From NCBI GenBank assembly GCA_030674185.1, contig JAPXFY010000026.1, positions 57,252,109 to 57,316,108 of the forward strand: 64,000 bases of DNA. The letters are read 5' to 3'. The DNA is from Monoplex corrugatus. Lineage: Eukaryota; Mollusca; Gastropoda; Littorinimorpha; Ranellidae. The notes under the pieces are model-generated. The model did no database searches and was not told the origin of the DNA. It was given only the letters and a program-made list of their open reading frames with translations. The stretch's first letter is position 1; each line of letters begins with the position of its first letter. Position numbers and translations under genes: made by a program. Below are positions 23,670 to 36,299 of the stretch, one piece after another.

Positions 23670-23960
23670 GAACTAAGACAGAACTTCAGTTTGTGTGGAA
23701 TAGGCATCATCAAGAAGATCACTGACACAAGATCATTGGTAAGGAAGATTATGAAAAGACAGGCAACATTTATAGGCCATTTTATGAGGAAAAGGGAATT
23801 AGAGCATCTAGTCACAACAGGAAAGCTGGAGGGAAAGAGAGCACCAGGTAGACCCAGGGAGAAAATATTGGACAGATTTGCAGGGTGACTGAGGACAGAG
23901 AGACTGGAAGATGTGCTAGCGGAGACAAGGGATAGATCAGATACATAAGGAGGGCCATGA
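23670..23960 (+). mobile_element. RTE-like C-terminal fragment (family A)
   Basis: The frame reads RSLVRKIMKRQATFIGHFMR, then KRELEHLVTTGKLEGKRAPG and RPREKILDRFAG. The 3' end gaggcatcatcgg runs straight into (GT)n. Same family as 28430, 43275 and 55331. Confidence 0.75.
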
Positions 23961-23978
23961 TGGTCATGAGGCATCATC

Positions 23979-24250
<272 letters not shown>

Positions 24251-24639
24251 TGGTGTAGAGAGAGAGACATGTGTGCACATGCCTGGCATGTTTGTGTGTG
24301 TGTGGGAAAGGGAGGAGAGATTTCATGCATGTGTGTACATGTCATTGTGTGTGTATCAAAACTTGTAAAATTTACCAAACGATCCAGTACACTTACAAGT
24401 TTTTATTCCGTATAATTCCTTGTGATCTAGTGGTAAGTTAATTACCAATTTCTGGTTTGGTGCATACATTTTCCCAAGACCTTGCCAGGGTCTAGATATC
24501 AAGGGCAGCAAGCATACTTTGACACAGACTATTCGTACTAATACTTTACTAAAAGGTTGTGTGATATCGTTGACATGAAGATGGGAGTAATCATTTGTGT
24601 GTAAAAGGTATTGCTACTAACAAATTCCCCCTCCACATT

Positions 24640-25480
24640 TTAAAAATTCCATATGCTGACAGGCTTGCCAAAACAGATGCCTGGGTGTCCTGCTATACTG
24701 CTGTGAGACCTGGACACATCATACAGCTGGAACAGTTTCACCAAAGATGTTTGTGCACGATCCGCAACATCAACTGTTCAAGTAGCAAATAAGTGTCCAA
24801 GCTTCAAGTTCTGAAGAAGTATGAGTCTATGACTATCCAAGTACATAGTGTCTACTCAACAAAAACCAGATTTGTTGAACAAGAAACGCTGCCCACATTT
24901 TACGGAATACAACTGCATCCCAAAGATATTCCTGTCCAGAGTTGAAGCATGAATACTGCAACCAGGTAAGACTTACAAAGCAAGCTAAGGATGCCACTTA
25001 GGCCGAACTCATCAGCTGTTGTATCAACACCACCACTGGGAAGACACTACCAGCAACAAAGTAAGCCAATGGCAGTAGCGCTCACAGGCACAGAGACCTA
25101 CCAGCAACAAAGTAAGCCAATGACAGTAGCGTTCACAGGCACAGAGACCTACCAGCAACAAAGTAAGCCAATGACAGTAGCGTTCACAGGCACAGAGACC
25201 TACCAGCAACAAAGTAAGCCAATGACAGTAGTGTTCACAGGCACAGAGACCTACCAGCAACAAAGTAAGCCAATGAAGTAGCGCTCACACTAGTCACAGG
25301 CACAGAGACCTACCAGCAACAAAGTAAGCCAATGACAGTAGTGCTCACAGGCACATCACATTTAACAGTGCAGAACATCAGCAATTCTATAGAACAAAGA
25401 CCAGTAGAAGCAGAACCCAAGGAGGCCTCTCCATGCAGTACCTGAGGAAGAGTATATACCTCCAGGATAAGTTGTATCAG
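24640..25480 (+). mobile_element. RTE-like relic (family C) with internal 51-bp repeats
   Basis: Degraded coding blocks (cagatgcctgggtgtcctgc, gttctgaagaagtatgag) are followed by the equivalent of the ...GKxxxATK...W.. tail. That tail has been tandemly amplified at 25035-25350. Confidence 0.5.
25035..25350 (+). repeat. 51-bp tandem repeat, about 6 copies
   Basis: Units read agtaagccaatgacagtagc, gttcacaggcacagagac and ctaccagcaacaa. The 51-bp period is 17 codons, so one frame stays open (TETYQQQSKPMTVAF). Confidence 0.95.
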
Positions 25481-25724
25481 AAAACCCATACTAGGTCATG
25501 AGGAAATGCCGAGACAGATCCGTATGTTGTATCATGTATGGAACAGGTGTCACTACTCACATTTTCAAACACAAAATAAACAAAGCTGAGATAGATCTAC
25601 AGCTTGTATGGAATAAGCATCTCGGGAATGGGACTAAGAAGGACAGCCTGACTGATAGAAAAATGCCATCTGTTGAACTGGAAATGCTTAGTCAGTGCTA
25701 TATGTATGGAGACTTCCCCTCATA

Positions 25725-25965
25725 GCTACACAGCATTTGTTGGGCTGGCAAGGCTTAATGCTATACCTATGCAGACTACCCACAAGAGATGATATATCTA
25801 ATAAAATATATGTTGGGCTGGCAAGGTTTAGAGCTATGCCTATAGATAGAGACTTCTACTGACAGATAAACAACATCTGTTGGAATAGTGAGACTGGCCA
25901 TGCGGCATGACAGATAAATGACATCAGTTGGGCTGGCAAGGCTAAGTGCTATACCTGTGGAGACT
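25725..25965. repeat. Degenerate repeat containing gttgggctggcaagg
   Basis: gttgggctggcaaggctta-like blocks recur at about 25739, 25812 and 25929, with gctatacctatg and gagactgcc-like followers. Confidence 0.55.
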
Positions 25966-26232
25966 GCCTAACCATATTGGTTACTTTTAGTTTCACTTAC
26001 TTATTGTTAAGTTACCATGCAAGTATGCCTTTTTGGTTGATCACTAACTCACTGCAGACCAATATAAGTATTTCATATTAATACCACCCAAAAATATTAA
26101 CATTTTCAAACTTAGACCTTTTGGCTAGTAGTTGTAATGTAACACAAAGATTTTGTTGACTTGTAATGTAACACAGCTCTGAAAGAAAAATGTTTGTACA
26201 CTAAAACTAGTAAAAGTTTTGAATATATATAT

Positions 26233-26235
<3 letters not shown>

Positions 26236-26282
<47 letters not shown>

Positions 26283-26382
26283 TACAGAGAAAATATCCTT
26301 TCCTCACACAGAACATCCCTGTCTCTAGCAAAAGCACAGAATAATAAACAACTTAACAAGGCTCTCTACTCTACTCTCTCTG

Positions 26383-26413
<31 letters not shown>

Positions 26414-26415
26414 GC
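26236..26415. repeat. (CT)n-(CA)n compound microsatellites, two copies
   Basis: 26236-26283 and 26372-26413 both show (CT)n followed by (CA)n. A third (CT)n(AAAC)n block is at 26683-26730. Confidence 0.93.
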
Positions 26416-26419
26416 ATGG

Positions 26420-27660
26420 TTATGATGATGTAGTTAGTATATAAATGTAATGCAAATTCATGTAAATTTACACTCTGACACTTTAGCATAGCGTCAGCAG
26501 TTAAATGTATGGTATGGATCACATGAAGTGGATATTAAATATATAGTAAGTACTACCAACAATTACAACAACAAAAAATCAACGACTCCGACTCCAAAAC
26601 TCCATCTCCTGTCTATTCCCCTGTTATAGTGATTTAATGCCAATGAATATTACATTTTCCAAGTTCTCAGTTTGATCATTCTCTCTCTATCTCTCTCTCT
26701 CTCAAACAAACAAACAAAAAACAAACAAACAAATACACACACGAACACACACACGCCTTTCTCCTCCTAGTCCTACTGAAGTCTCTTTCCTTTCTCAGAC
26801 AGTCCAAGCCTGAGGTCATATTTACTTTCCACCTCTTTTCTCTGACAGTACGAAACTTATACTAGTTATACTAGCTGAACTATGTAAAAAGTGTGAAAAT
26901 TTTATCTGAATTTGAACTATGTAGGCTAAAACACAGGCCTAGAATTTAAAACTTAAATCTGAAATGCGTCTAGAATACTACTTGGGTCTTTTCACCAGTA
27001 GTCTGCAACACTGCACTATGAATCATGAGTTGGGTGATTTGTTTATAAATCAGTGCTAACCTACAAAGTACAAGTTACAACTGGCAAGTCCACTTTTTGG
27101 TGGGCAGGATGGCAGGGGAAATGTTAGTCACTAAATGTTTAAAATTCCCTGTGAGGCAATATGCAAATCCTTTTTTTTTTTCAGAAGCAAGACATGAGAG
27201 GGGGTAAAAAGGGTGATAAACTCTGAGCAACTTACAAACAGTTGCCAAGATGGTTAGTGGCAAGGTTGGTTAGCAGAAAGATGAGATGTCTGAGCCTGTG
27301 CAAGATGACAAGTTCCCACTCCACGACATCAAAACTAGAAAGGGCAGGCTTTACAACACCTACAACAATCACATCAGTCATCTTCAGTTTAACTGTAAGC
27401 TCACCGTACATTCAATTTTTTTCCACATGACAATGAGACTATGCTAAAAACCGACATACACTGTTTCAACACTTAGTAAACACGCCCCAGAAAACGCTGT
27501 CTGCTAAGCCTAGCTCTAGACGATAAAGTTTTAACGCCGTATTTTATGCAACAGTGAATACCTACTTCGATAAATTTCAAATTAGACACAAAAATAATAC
27601 AAAATGAAGTACAGATTACATTCAGTAAAACTCTTAAATGTCTTGTGAACAACAGAAAAG
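26420..27660. other. GOLGA2 intron 1, 5' end; no recognised element
   Basis: AT-rich sequence with short microsatellites. No exon or transposon was recognised apart from the (CT)n block near 26690. Confidence 0.5.
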
Positions 27661-27669
27661 TGTGCTTAC

Positions 27670-27717
27670 TCTCTTTTTTGCTGCTGCTATCTTATCCTTC
27701 TTCGTGGAGTCAGCCAT
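27670..27717 (-). CDS. GOLGA2: GOLGA2 coding exon 1 (residues 1-16)
   Basis: The ATG at 27717 starts MADSTKKDKIAAAKKR and is followed at once by a strong donor, gtaagc. The basic KxxxAAAKK pattern matches the extreme N-terminus of GM130 (human ...SKLAAAKKKL), the part known to bind p115/USO1. The exon is 48 nt and ends in phase 0. Upstream lies a GC-rich segment that fits a promoter. The start was chosen because it is the only ATG in frame with the conserved KIAAAKK and lies just below the GC-rich segment. Non-coding 5' exons cannot be ruled out. Confidence 0.85.
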
Positions 27718-28120
27718 TTTCGGCTTTGCTATGCGTGCGCAGCTTGACACGCAAACGGAAGTTTAGCTCTGAACAACAAATTGACAAATTTTTACGATAA
27801 GTATCTTAAATTCATTTAATCACGTTTTCCCATGGTTAAAGTTTTGACAAAATAATACAACAATATTGAGAAGAAGAAGAAAAAAATTACACAAATCTTC
27901 ATAGCAATTATATATAAGAATTAATATATTTGGTGATCGGACATTTTGAGTATGGATGTCATGTGTGGGCGGAGTGGAGGGGAGGGGGACCATAGAGAGT
28001 CGGGGAACACATAACAAGGTTGGCGTGCATCTGCAGTGGCAGACACGCGCGCCCGAGAGGGTAAAGGGTTTGCACGTCTGGCCTAGCAGACGACATGTGT
28101 ACACAACGTTTTTGACATAC
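27718..28120 (-). promoter_or_regulatory. Candidate GOLGA2 promoter region
   Basis: This is the upstream flank of exon 1. It is partly AT-rich (27780-27930) and then becomes GC-rich around 27960-28100. That part has a GC-box-like gggcgg at about 27968, a G-rich stretch and several CpGs (gacacgcgcgcccgag at about 28041). No TATA box is evident at a fixed distance. The assignment rests on position plus base composition only. Confidence 0.4.
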
Positions 28121-28173
28121 ACCTCCCTCTGAAAATGGGAGGGGACACTTAGTGTGCTCATTGTCATGGTCTG

Positions 28174-28398
28174 ATGGTGAGCTGTCATGCTAATAAAAAC
28201 AAAGACGTTTTAGTTCGTATTGCTCATAGTAAATGTGTTTCTTTTCACAAACTTCCGAAACAAGGGGCAGGCAATGACGAATGGAGAAACAAAATTTTAA
28301 CTCATGAAATCAGTCGTGCTGATGTCAAGCCTCATCCCCAAGAATGCCATGATTTACTTCTGACAATTTCTAACATTTTTTTTTTTTCATATTGGTGA
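28174..28398 (+). pseudogene. THAP-like zinc-finger fragment
   Basis: The frame opens with MVSCHANKNKDVLVRIAHSK, then VSFHKLPKQGAGNDEWRNKI. The SFHKLP...W...I signature is characteristic of the N-terminal THAP DNA-binding domain, but the second Cys of the C-x(2-4)-C pair and the C-x2-H end are missing or altered. It then runs into poly-T and a retrotransposon fragment. It lies head-to-head with GOLGA2 about 450 bp away. It may be a decayed exon of a THAP gene or of a P-element-like transposase. Confidence 0.35.
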
Positions 28399-28419
28399 CG
28401 TCACCTGTGGAGTTATCAA

Positions 28420-29290
28420 AGAGAAGGGAATTAGTAATGCTATATACATCCTAAGAACTCTCATAGAAAGGTCAGTCGAGTTGAGTATGGGTTTATGTTT
28501 ATGCTTTGTTGATTATACCAAGGCTTTTGATCGGGAAAGACATGAAGTGATCAACCAATTAGAAAGGCTCAGTGCGGTGTTTATGGACAAAATCTAAGGA
28601 TAAATAGCAAGAAGACTGAAGTCATGGTAATCGGTGAAAAAAAAAAATCCCCTCATGCAACATAACAACAAATGGCACAACATTGAGACAGGCTGGTAAG
28701 TTTAACAATTTCAGCACAGTCATTTTACCAGATGGCAGAAATAGCCAGCACAATCAGCCAAACTAAAACAGCACTCAAGAAAATGAAAAGCATTCTTACC
28801 AACAAATGCCTATCAGTTAACATCAGGATGAGAGTTCTTGAATGTTATTGTTATAATTTATATATAACCGACACTGTTGTACGGAGGTGAGGCATGGACA
28901 GTCAACATGCAAAGTCAGAATAATTTTTTGGGAACTGAAATGTGGTTTCTAAGAAGAATGTTGAGATTTCCATGGACAGCAAAGAAACCAAATGAGACCG
29001 TCTTGAAGGAAGCAGACGCAAGAAGAATATTAATGAAGAAGATTAAGTAAAGACAAGCAACCTTTATAGGACATTTTATGACTATGAGACAAGAGAAATT
29101 AGAGCACCTGGTCACAACAGAAAAGCTGGAGGGAAAAAGAGTGCCAGGTAGACCCAGGGAGAAAATATTAGTTTCACAGAGAAGGTGGGGACAAGAAGGA
29201 TAGGATATATGCTTTCAGCAACAGATTGATATGGAGGGCCACAATTGACAGTGCCATGCGGCAGGGCACATGGTGATATGATGATATGCA
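28420..29290 (+). mobile_element. RTE-like retrotransposon with internal deletion (family A)
   Basis: The frame opens GVIKEKGISNAIYILRTLIE then MGLCLCFVDYTKAFDRERHE (motif A). It then jumps to YGQNLRINSKKTEVMVIGE, so motifs B and C are missing. A degraded C-terminal domain with the same order as 55331 follows, ending gtgccatgcggcagggcaca and gatgatatg-like repeats. Multiple stops. Confidence 0.75.
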
Positions 29291-29639
29291 TGAACAATAA
29301 CATTTTTTGTGACAGCCTTCTAAGATGCTAGGTGTCTGACATAGGCCTACTGGTTTTTATTGTACTGTTTTGTCTCATTAACAAGTTTGTGCCTTTTGGC
29401 AGCATGCATGCTTGCGCAAGCACACTGCACACACATACTCTCACACTCACATGCATGCATGCATAGTTGCATACACACACATGGACTGATAGTAGGTCTA
29501 CATTTTTTGTTTGTTTGATTACGTTGTTTTTAGTTGGCACAACAGAACAAAAAAACATATGGTAATTGTGCAATCAGCACAGCAGTGAAAAATTAATGTT
29601 CATGTGAAAAAGAAGTTATTAGATTATTAGTACCCTTGA

Positions 29640-29826
29640 TTAAAACTTGCTAAGTCATCATTACAGTATGCCTTGTCACATGATTTTGGCGATTGTGACC
29701 CTTCATATGAATATCTTTTGTCATTGCAAGCATATCTTCTGCCCTCATTGTCCCCACCCACTCTGGAAGACTATCTAGTATTTTCTAACTAGGCCCTCCT
29801 GGTGCTCTTTTTCCCTCTAGCTTTCC
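29640..29826 (-). mobile_element. RTE-like 3' end (family A)
   Basis: The reverse complement carries aggaaagctagagggaaaaa and agagcaccaggagggcc, the GKLEGKRAPGRP block, down to gtgacaaggcatactgtaat. It directly abuts the family B fragment at 29827. Confidence 0.6.
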
Positions 29827-30080
29827 TGTTCACCTGTAGGCGGCATCATTCTTGATTGTAGCCGCTGATGCATGCCCCGTCAGCGGTCTCCATCCCCTTG
29901 TGTCCACAGTCCTGTAGATTTCATCTTTTGGCAACTTCATCCACTTGGCCATGTTCTCTACATAGGAAGTCAGCGGTCTTCCTTGTTGTCTCTTGCCCTC
30001 CATTTTGCCCTGGGCCACAGTCTTCATTACATGGCAGCTCTGATGTCTCATAGCATGTCCAAAGTATTTCATTTTCTTTT
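29827..30080 (-). mobile_element. RTE-like C-terminal fragment (family B)
   Basis: The frame reads KYFGHAMRHQSCHVMKTVAQ, then GKMEGKRQQGRPLTSYVENM and AKWMKLPKDEIYRTVDTRG, ending DAAYR. This is a standard retrotransposon C-terminus (GHxxRH...GKxxGKRxxGRP..W) with an intact frame over 80 codons. Confidence 0.7.
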
Positions 30081-30316
30081 TCCTAACCAGGCCTAAAAGT
30101 TCAAGGAATCAGGCCTGATGACCACAGGGAAAGACCTGCTGGCTGCTTGGAAAGACAGTAAACCTGGGATCCTGTTTGGGGCATGTCAGACTTTGCTGAA
30201 CAGCAAAATGGGCTATGTCTGGAGCACCATGCCTGGCCACTTTCATGGCCGTTCAAACAACCCCTGTGATTGAAGACAGACCCCTTTGCTTGAAGAAATG
30301 ATTGTCGATTGGCATA

Positions 30317-30339
30317 TGTGTGTGTGTGTGTGTGTGTGT

Positions 30340-30372
<33 letters not shown>
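30317..30372. repeat. (GT)n microsatellite
   Basis: Short GT run with one TTTT interruption, upstream of the 41-bp array. Confidence 0.95.
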
Positions 30373-30374
<2 letters not shown>

Positions 30375-30542
30375 ATGAAACAGCAAAGATTTGTCAACAG
30401 TGTGTAGAAACCTGTTTACCACTATCAGCCAACTGTGTTCGTTTCTTGTTTTCTCCAAGTACACTCGTAGCTGTGAATGCAATACCATCCAGTATTTGGA
30501 TGGTGGGGACGGTATTCAATAAAAAGCAAAATGTGAAAATGC

Positions 30543-32285
30543 ATATGCTTCAATCATACCACACATCAGCAATCACATGGATCATATGCTTCAATCATAC
30601 CACACATCCGCAATCACATGGATCATATGCTTCAATCATACCACACATCCGCAGTCACATGGATCATATGCTTCAATCATACCACACATCCACAATCACG
30701 TGGATCATGCTTCAATCATACCACACATCTGCAATCACATGGATCATATGCTTCAATCATACCACACATCCACAATCACGTGGATCATGCTTCAATCATA
30801 CACACATCCGCAATCACATGTGTCATATGCTTCAATCATACCACACATCCGCAATCACATGGATCATATCCTTCAATCATACCACACATACCACAATCAC
30901 GTGGATCATGCTTCAATCATACCACACATCTGCAATCACATGGATCATATGCTTCAATCATACCACACATCCACAGTCACATGAATCATATGCTTCAATC
31001 ATACCACACATCCGCAGTCACATGGATCATATGCTTCAATCATACCACACATCTGCAGTCACATGGATCATATGCTTCAATCATACCACACATCCGCAGT
31101 CACATGGATCATATGATTCAATCATACCACACATCCACAATCACATGGATCATATCCTTCAATCATACCACACATCCGCAGTCACATGGATCATATGTTC
31201 AATCATACCACACATCCACAATCACATGGATCATATGCTTCAATCATACCACACATCCGCAGTCACATGGATCATATGATTCAATCATACCACACATCCA
31301 CATGGATCATATGCTTCAATCATACCACACATCCGCAGTCACATGGATCATATTCAATCATACCACAACATCCACAATCATATGATTCAATCATACAAGA
31401 CATCCGCAGTCACATGGATTATGCTTCAATCATACCACACATCCGCAATCACATGGATCATATGATTCAATCATACCACACATCCGCAGTCATATGATTC
31501 AATCATACCACACATCCGCAGTCACATGGATCATATGATTCAATCATACCAGACATCCGCAGTCACACGGATCATATGCTTCAATCATACCACACATCCA
31601 GTCACATGGATCATATGCTTCAATCGTACCACACATCCGCAATCACATGGATCACATGCTTCAATCATACCACACATCCACAATCACATGGATCATGCTT
31701 CAATCATACCACACATCTGCAATCACATGGATCATATGCTTCAATCAAACCACACATCCGCAGTCACACGGATCACATGATTCAATCATACCACACATCC
31801 GCAGTCACATGGATCATAGGCTTCAATCATACCACACATCCACGTGGATCATGCTTCAATCATACCACACATCTGCAATCACATGGATCATATGATTCAA
31901 TCATACCACACATCCGCAGTCACACGGATCACATGATTCAATCATACCACACATCCGCAGTCACATGGATCATAGGCTTCAATCATACCACACATCCACA
32001 ATCATGTGGATCATGCTTCAATCATACCACACATCTGCAATCACATGGATCATATGATTCAATCATACCACACATCCGCAGTCACACGGATCACATGATT
32101 CAATCATACCACACATCCGCAGTCACATGGATCATAGGCTTCAACCATACCACACATCCACAATCACATGGATCATGCTTCAATCATACCACACATCTGC
32201 AATCACATGGATCATATGATTCAATCATACCACACATCCGCAGTCACATGGATCATACGCTTCAATCAATCAAAACACCTTTCAA
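30543..32285 (+). repeat. 41-bp minisatellite, about 42 copies
   Basis: The period is 41 bp (atgcttc at 30545 and 30586). The unit has atgcttcaatcatacca, cacatccgcaatcacat and ggatcat. Diagnostic variants (CCGCAGT/CCGCAAT/CTGCAAT/CCACAAT; GCTTC/GATTC; some units 3-9 bp shorter) recur in blocks, suggesting higher-order amplification after 31740. Open frames here are artefacts. Confidence 0.97.
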
Positions 32286-32349
32286 CAACATCTTAAGTCA
32301 TATCACCAGTTTTTATTCAAACAAAGACAGGCCTACTGGTATACAGTAG

Positions 32350-32435
32350 GCCTACACATGGAGATGTACACACCTCTTACAACCATTATGTACACACCCC
32401 TTACAACCATTATGTACACATCCCTTACAACTGCT
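32350..32435. repeat. 26-bp repeat, three copies
   Basis: atgtacacacctcttacaac then cattatgtacac recurs three times. Confidence 0.85.
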
Positions 32436-32849
32436 ATGTCTCTGTGTTACTTGAAGTGTGTAAAAACATGCAAATATTATATGCGCGTGTGTGTCAGTGT
32501 GTACACGTGTAACTCTTACGTGTTGGTGTCTTTCATGAGATGTCAGGTAGTCTTTGTAGCCGTTCACATCCATCCGTCACACACACAAACATACTTCACA
32601 CACAGGCATGTATACACACTCTGACACAGAAGTGCATACATTCCAACACACAAGTATACAACAGGTACACACACTCCAAAACACAAGTAAATGGATCAGA
32701 TTATCAGAACACTCCCCACAGGAAATCTAGAAACAGCATTGCAAAAACATGATGGATTCTTATTTAGTACAGATTAAAAACAAAGCAAGTGACACAGAAT
32801 ACATACATCAATGTTGGTAGGAGCAAAGGACGAATCAATGATATCATTA

Positions 32850-33875
32850 CTCTGGACATTTGCCTAATCTTGGCACTAAGGACATTTGGTTAGGGACTCG
32901 CACAGCAGGGGAAAACCAGGACAAGGCTATTGTTAGCCAACTCACCGACATTTGGTTTGTGGACTCGCACAGCACAAAAAGCCAGGACAAGCTATTTTCA
33001 GCTGACTCGCATGGCACAAAGCTATTCTTAGCTGACTCACACAACAGGGAAAAACCATGACAAGGCTATTTTCAGCTGATGCACATAGCAGGAGAAAACC
33101 AAGACAAGGCTATTTTCAGCTGACACACAGGGGAATTTAACAAGACAAGGCTATTTTCAGCTGACACACAGGGGAATTTAACCAAGACAAGGCTATTTTT
33201 AGCTGACACACAGAGGAAAACCAAGACAAGGCTATTTTTAGCTGACACACAGGGGAATTTAACCAAGACAAGGCTATTTTTAGCTGACACACAGGGGAAT
33301 TTAACCAAGACAAGGCTATTTTTAGCTGACACACAGGGGAATTTAACCAAGACAAGGCTATTTTTAGCTGACACACAGGGGAATTTAACCAAGACAAGGC
33401 TATTTTTAGCTGACACACAGGGGAATTTAACCAAGACAAGGCTATTTTTAGCTGACACACAGGGGAAAACCAAGACAAGGCTATTTTTAGCTGACACACA
33501 GGGGAATTAACCAAGACAAGGCTATTTTTAGCTGACACACAGGGAATTTAACCAAGACAAGGCTATTATTAGCTGACACACAGGGAATTTAACCAAGACA
33601 AGGCTAATTTTAGCTGACACACAGGGGAATTTAACCAAGACAAGGCTATTTATAGCTGACACACAGGGAATTAACCAAGACAAGGCTATTTTTAGCTGAC
33701 ACACAGGGGAAAACCAAGACAGGCTATTTTTAGCTGACACACAGGGGAAATTTAACCAAGACAAGCTATTTTTAGCTGACACACAGGGAATTTAACCAAG
33801 ACAAGGCTATTTTTAAGACTGACACACAGAGGAAAACCAAGACAAGGCTATTTTAGCTGACTCACAGAACATGTT
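32850..33875 (-). repeat. 42-bp minisatellite, about 24 copies
   Basis: The period is 42 bp (gctgacacac at 33241 and 33283). The unit has gctgacacacaggggaattt, aaccaagacaaggctatttt and ta. The first units (32880-33100) are diverged and carry gctgactcgcacagca. 42 bp is 14 codons, so a minus-strand frame stays open (CVSAKNSLVLVKFP). Confidence 0.97.
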
Positions 33876-33889
33876 TATTTGATTACAAA

Positions 33890-34805
33890 TGACCCACAGA
33901 ATAAACACATGACACACAAAGACCAATGAACACATGACCCACAGAATAAACACATGACACACAAGACCAATGTACACATGACACACAAAGACCAATGTAC
34001 ACATGACACACAAGACCAATGTACACATGACACACAAAGACCAATGTACACATGACACACAAAGACCAATGTACACATGACACACAAAGACCAATGTACA
34101 CATGACACACAAAGACCAATGTACACATGACACACAAAGACCAATGTACACATGACACACAAAGACCAATGTACACATGACACACAAGACCAATGTACAC
34201 ATGACACACAAAGACCAATGTACACATGACACACAAAGACCAATGTACACATGACACACAAAGACCAATGTACACATGACACACAAGACCAATGTACACA
34301 TGACACACAAGACCAATGTACACATGACACACAAAGACCAATGTACACATGACACACAAGACCATATGCTACACATGACACACAAGACCAATGTACACAT
34401 GACACACAAGACCAATGTACACATGACACTAAAAGACCAATGTACACATGACACACAAAGACCAATGTACACATGACACACAAGACCAATGTACACATGA
34501 CACACAAAGACCAATGTACACATGACACACAAAGACCAATGTACACATGACACACAAAGACCAATGTACACATGACACAAGACCAATGTACACATGACAC
34601 ACAAAGACCAATGTACACATGAACACAAAGACCAATGTGCACATGACACACAAAGACCAATGTACACATGACACACAGGACCAATGTACACATGACACAC
34701 AAGACTGATGTACACATGACATAAAAGACCAATGTACACATGACATGCAAGACCAATGTACACACGACATACAAGACCAATGTACACATGACATACAACA
34801 CTTGT
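33890..34805. repeat. 24/25-bp minisatellite, about 36 copies
   Basis: The unit is aaagaccaatgtacacatga + cacac (25 bp), with a 24-bp variant lacking one A. Spacing is verified at 34021 and 34046. Diverged units at both ends carry cagaataaacacatgac on the left and gacatacaagacc on the right. Confidence 0.97.
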
Positions 34806-35035
34806 ACATATGACACATAATTAAAAGGTAGTTGTACCTCAATATGCTGATCTCTATGACACATAATGTGAAACCTTAACAAGGTACATTCAGGAACACA
34901 CTTTTCATGAGTACCACTACCATAAACTGCATAATACAGATCATCATTACTGTCTCCAACTGTTTCCCCAGTCACCATCATCATTAGTATCTGTCTGTCT
35001 GTCTCCGTTCCACCACTCATGATCATCATCTCCAG

Positions 35036-35194
35036 CACCCTATCAACCAACTGCAAAAACTTAACCCTTTGACCCCCTCACCCTATCCACACACTTCTTG
35101 CAGGGTGAGGGAGTCAAAGGGTTAAATTTCGTTTTGCTAGCATGGTTGACAAAGCAGGATGCTGGTGAACAGGGAGCAGAAGTCAAAGGGTTAT
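35036..35194. mobile_element. Composite TTAA palindromic MITE, copy 3 (inverted, left end lost)
   Basis: The inner palindrome is at 35061-35125 with TTAA at both ends. The flanking outer arms match copies 1 and 2 in reverse orientation: left arm accctatcaaccaactgcaa, right arm tttgctagcatggttgacaa ... agtcaaagggtta. The left outer terminus (TTAACCCTTTGACTC) is missing. Confidence 0.72.
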
Positions 35195-36005
35195 GATCTC
35201 CATCTGTCTGTTCCACTTATCACAGTCATCATTCAGATCTCTCTCTGTTCCACTAATTATGATCATCATCTAACATCTCTCTCTCTGTCCTTGTTACACC
35301 AATCAGTCATCATGTGGATAATATTTTAGCACTTTTCTTTTTCTTTCTTGAAGATCACACACACTCTCAACTCAAAGGAGTCACAATCAAAGGGGTGCCA
35401 TTTTTCACTTGAATCACACAATTTTGACCAAAAATGTAAAAAAAAAATCAACCACAAACAGCAAGACATGAAACACACCATTGAAAATATAAGAAAACCG
35501 ACTTTAAATAATTAATGACATTTACACTACAGTGACTTTTCAATACAGCTTCCTTACAGTGACTTTTCAATACAGCTTCCTTACAGTGACTTCAATACAG
35601 CTTCCTTACAGTGACTTCAATACAGCTTCCTTGCAGTAAGCAATCCAAAAAGGTATGCATAGGACAAAAACTACAAACTTTCCAAACACACTGTAATTCA
35701 TTTCCATAACGTAATCCATCCTTCCACACATGTTCAGCACCACATGTATTTAATCTTTCTGCTCCACTGGAAACACTGGTTATTGGAAAACAATATAAAA
35801 AGAACTCGGTCACAAATCCACACTATACTGTAAATATTTCTGCCTGTAATTCACTATGCTGAATCACAAGTGACTCTGGGAGCTCAGTTACATTGTGTCA
35901 ATTCACTTTGCATAAAGATGACATTATAATGACAGAATAATAGTGGAAGGGAAAGAATTTCTACACAACTATCTGAAGGTCCCAAGAACACTGATTAAAC
36001 TTGCT
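35195..36005. other. Intergenic sequence; small repeat only
   Basis: A ~27-bp repeat (gtgacttttcaatacagctt + ccttaca) occurs four times at 35525-35640. The rest is AT-rich with no recognised element. Confidence 0.55.
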
Positions 36006-36006
36006 T

Positions 36007-36111
36007 TGATTACACACACACACACACACCCCACAAAATCAACAAAATCCGTCATCACGCTCTCAAGTGAAAATGACAGTCTCAGAAACCTGTATCCAAC
36101 AAAACTCCACA

Positions 36112-36188
<77 letters not shown>
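36007..36188. repeat. (CA)n and (CT)n-(CA)n microsatellites
   Basis: 36014-36032 and 36112-36186. The second has (CT)10 followed by about 27 CA units. Confidence 0.96.
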
Positions 36189-36191
<3 letters not shown>

Positions 36192-36299
36192 CTATCTCAA
36201 CACAATGTCATCTTGATAGTGTTTTACAATCTAAGTTGATGCATGATCCACATTTTTCTGAATGCTTACAACTGTGCGGACATCAACACATGAACCAAC

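Noticed and set aside
24420..24500. Another tRNA/SINE head (gatctagtggtaag)
   Set aside because: An A-box-like word only; no B box at the right distance.
33813..35056. Cys/Val/His-rich 300-400-codon minus-strand frames
   Set aside because: Translation of the 25-bp repeat; no domain and no exon signals.
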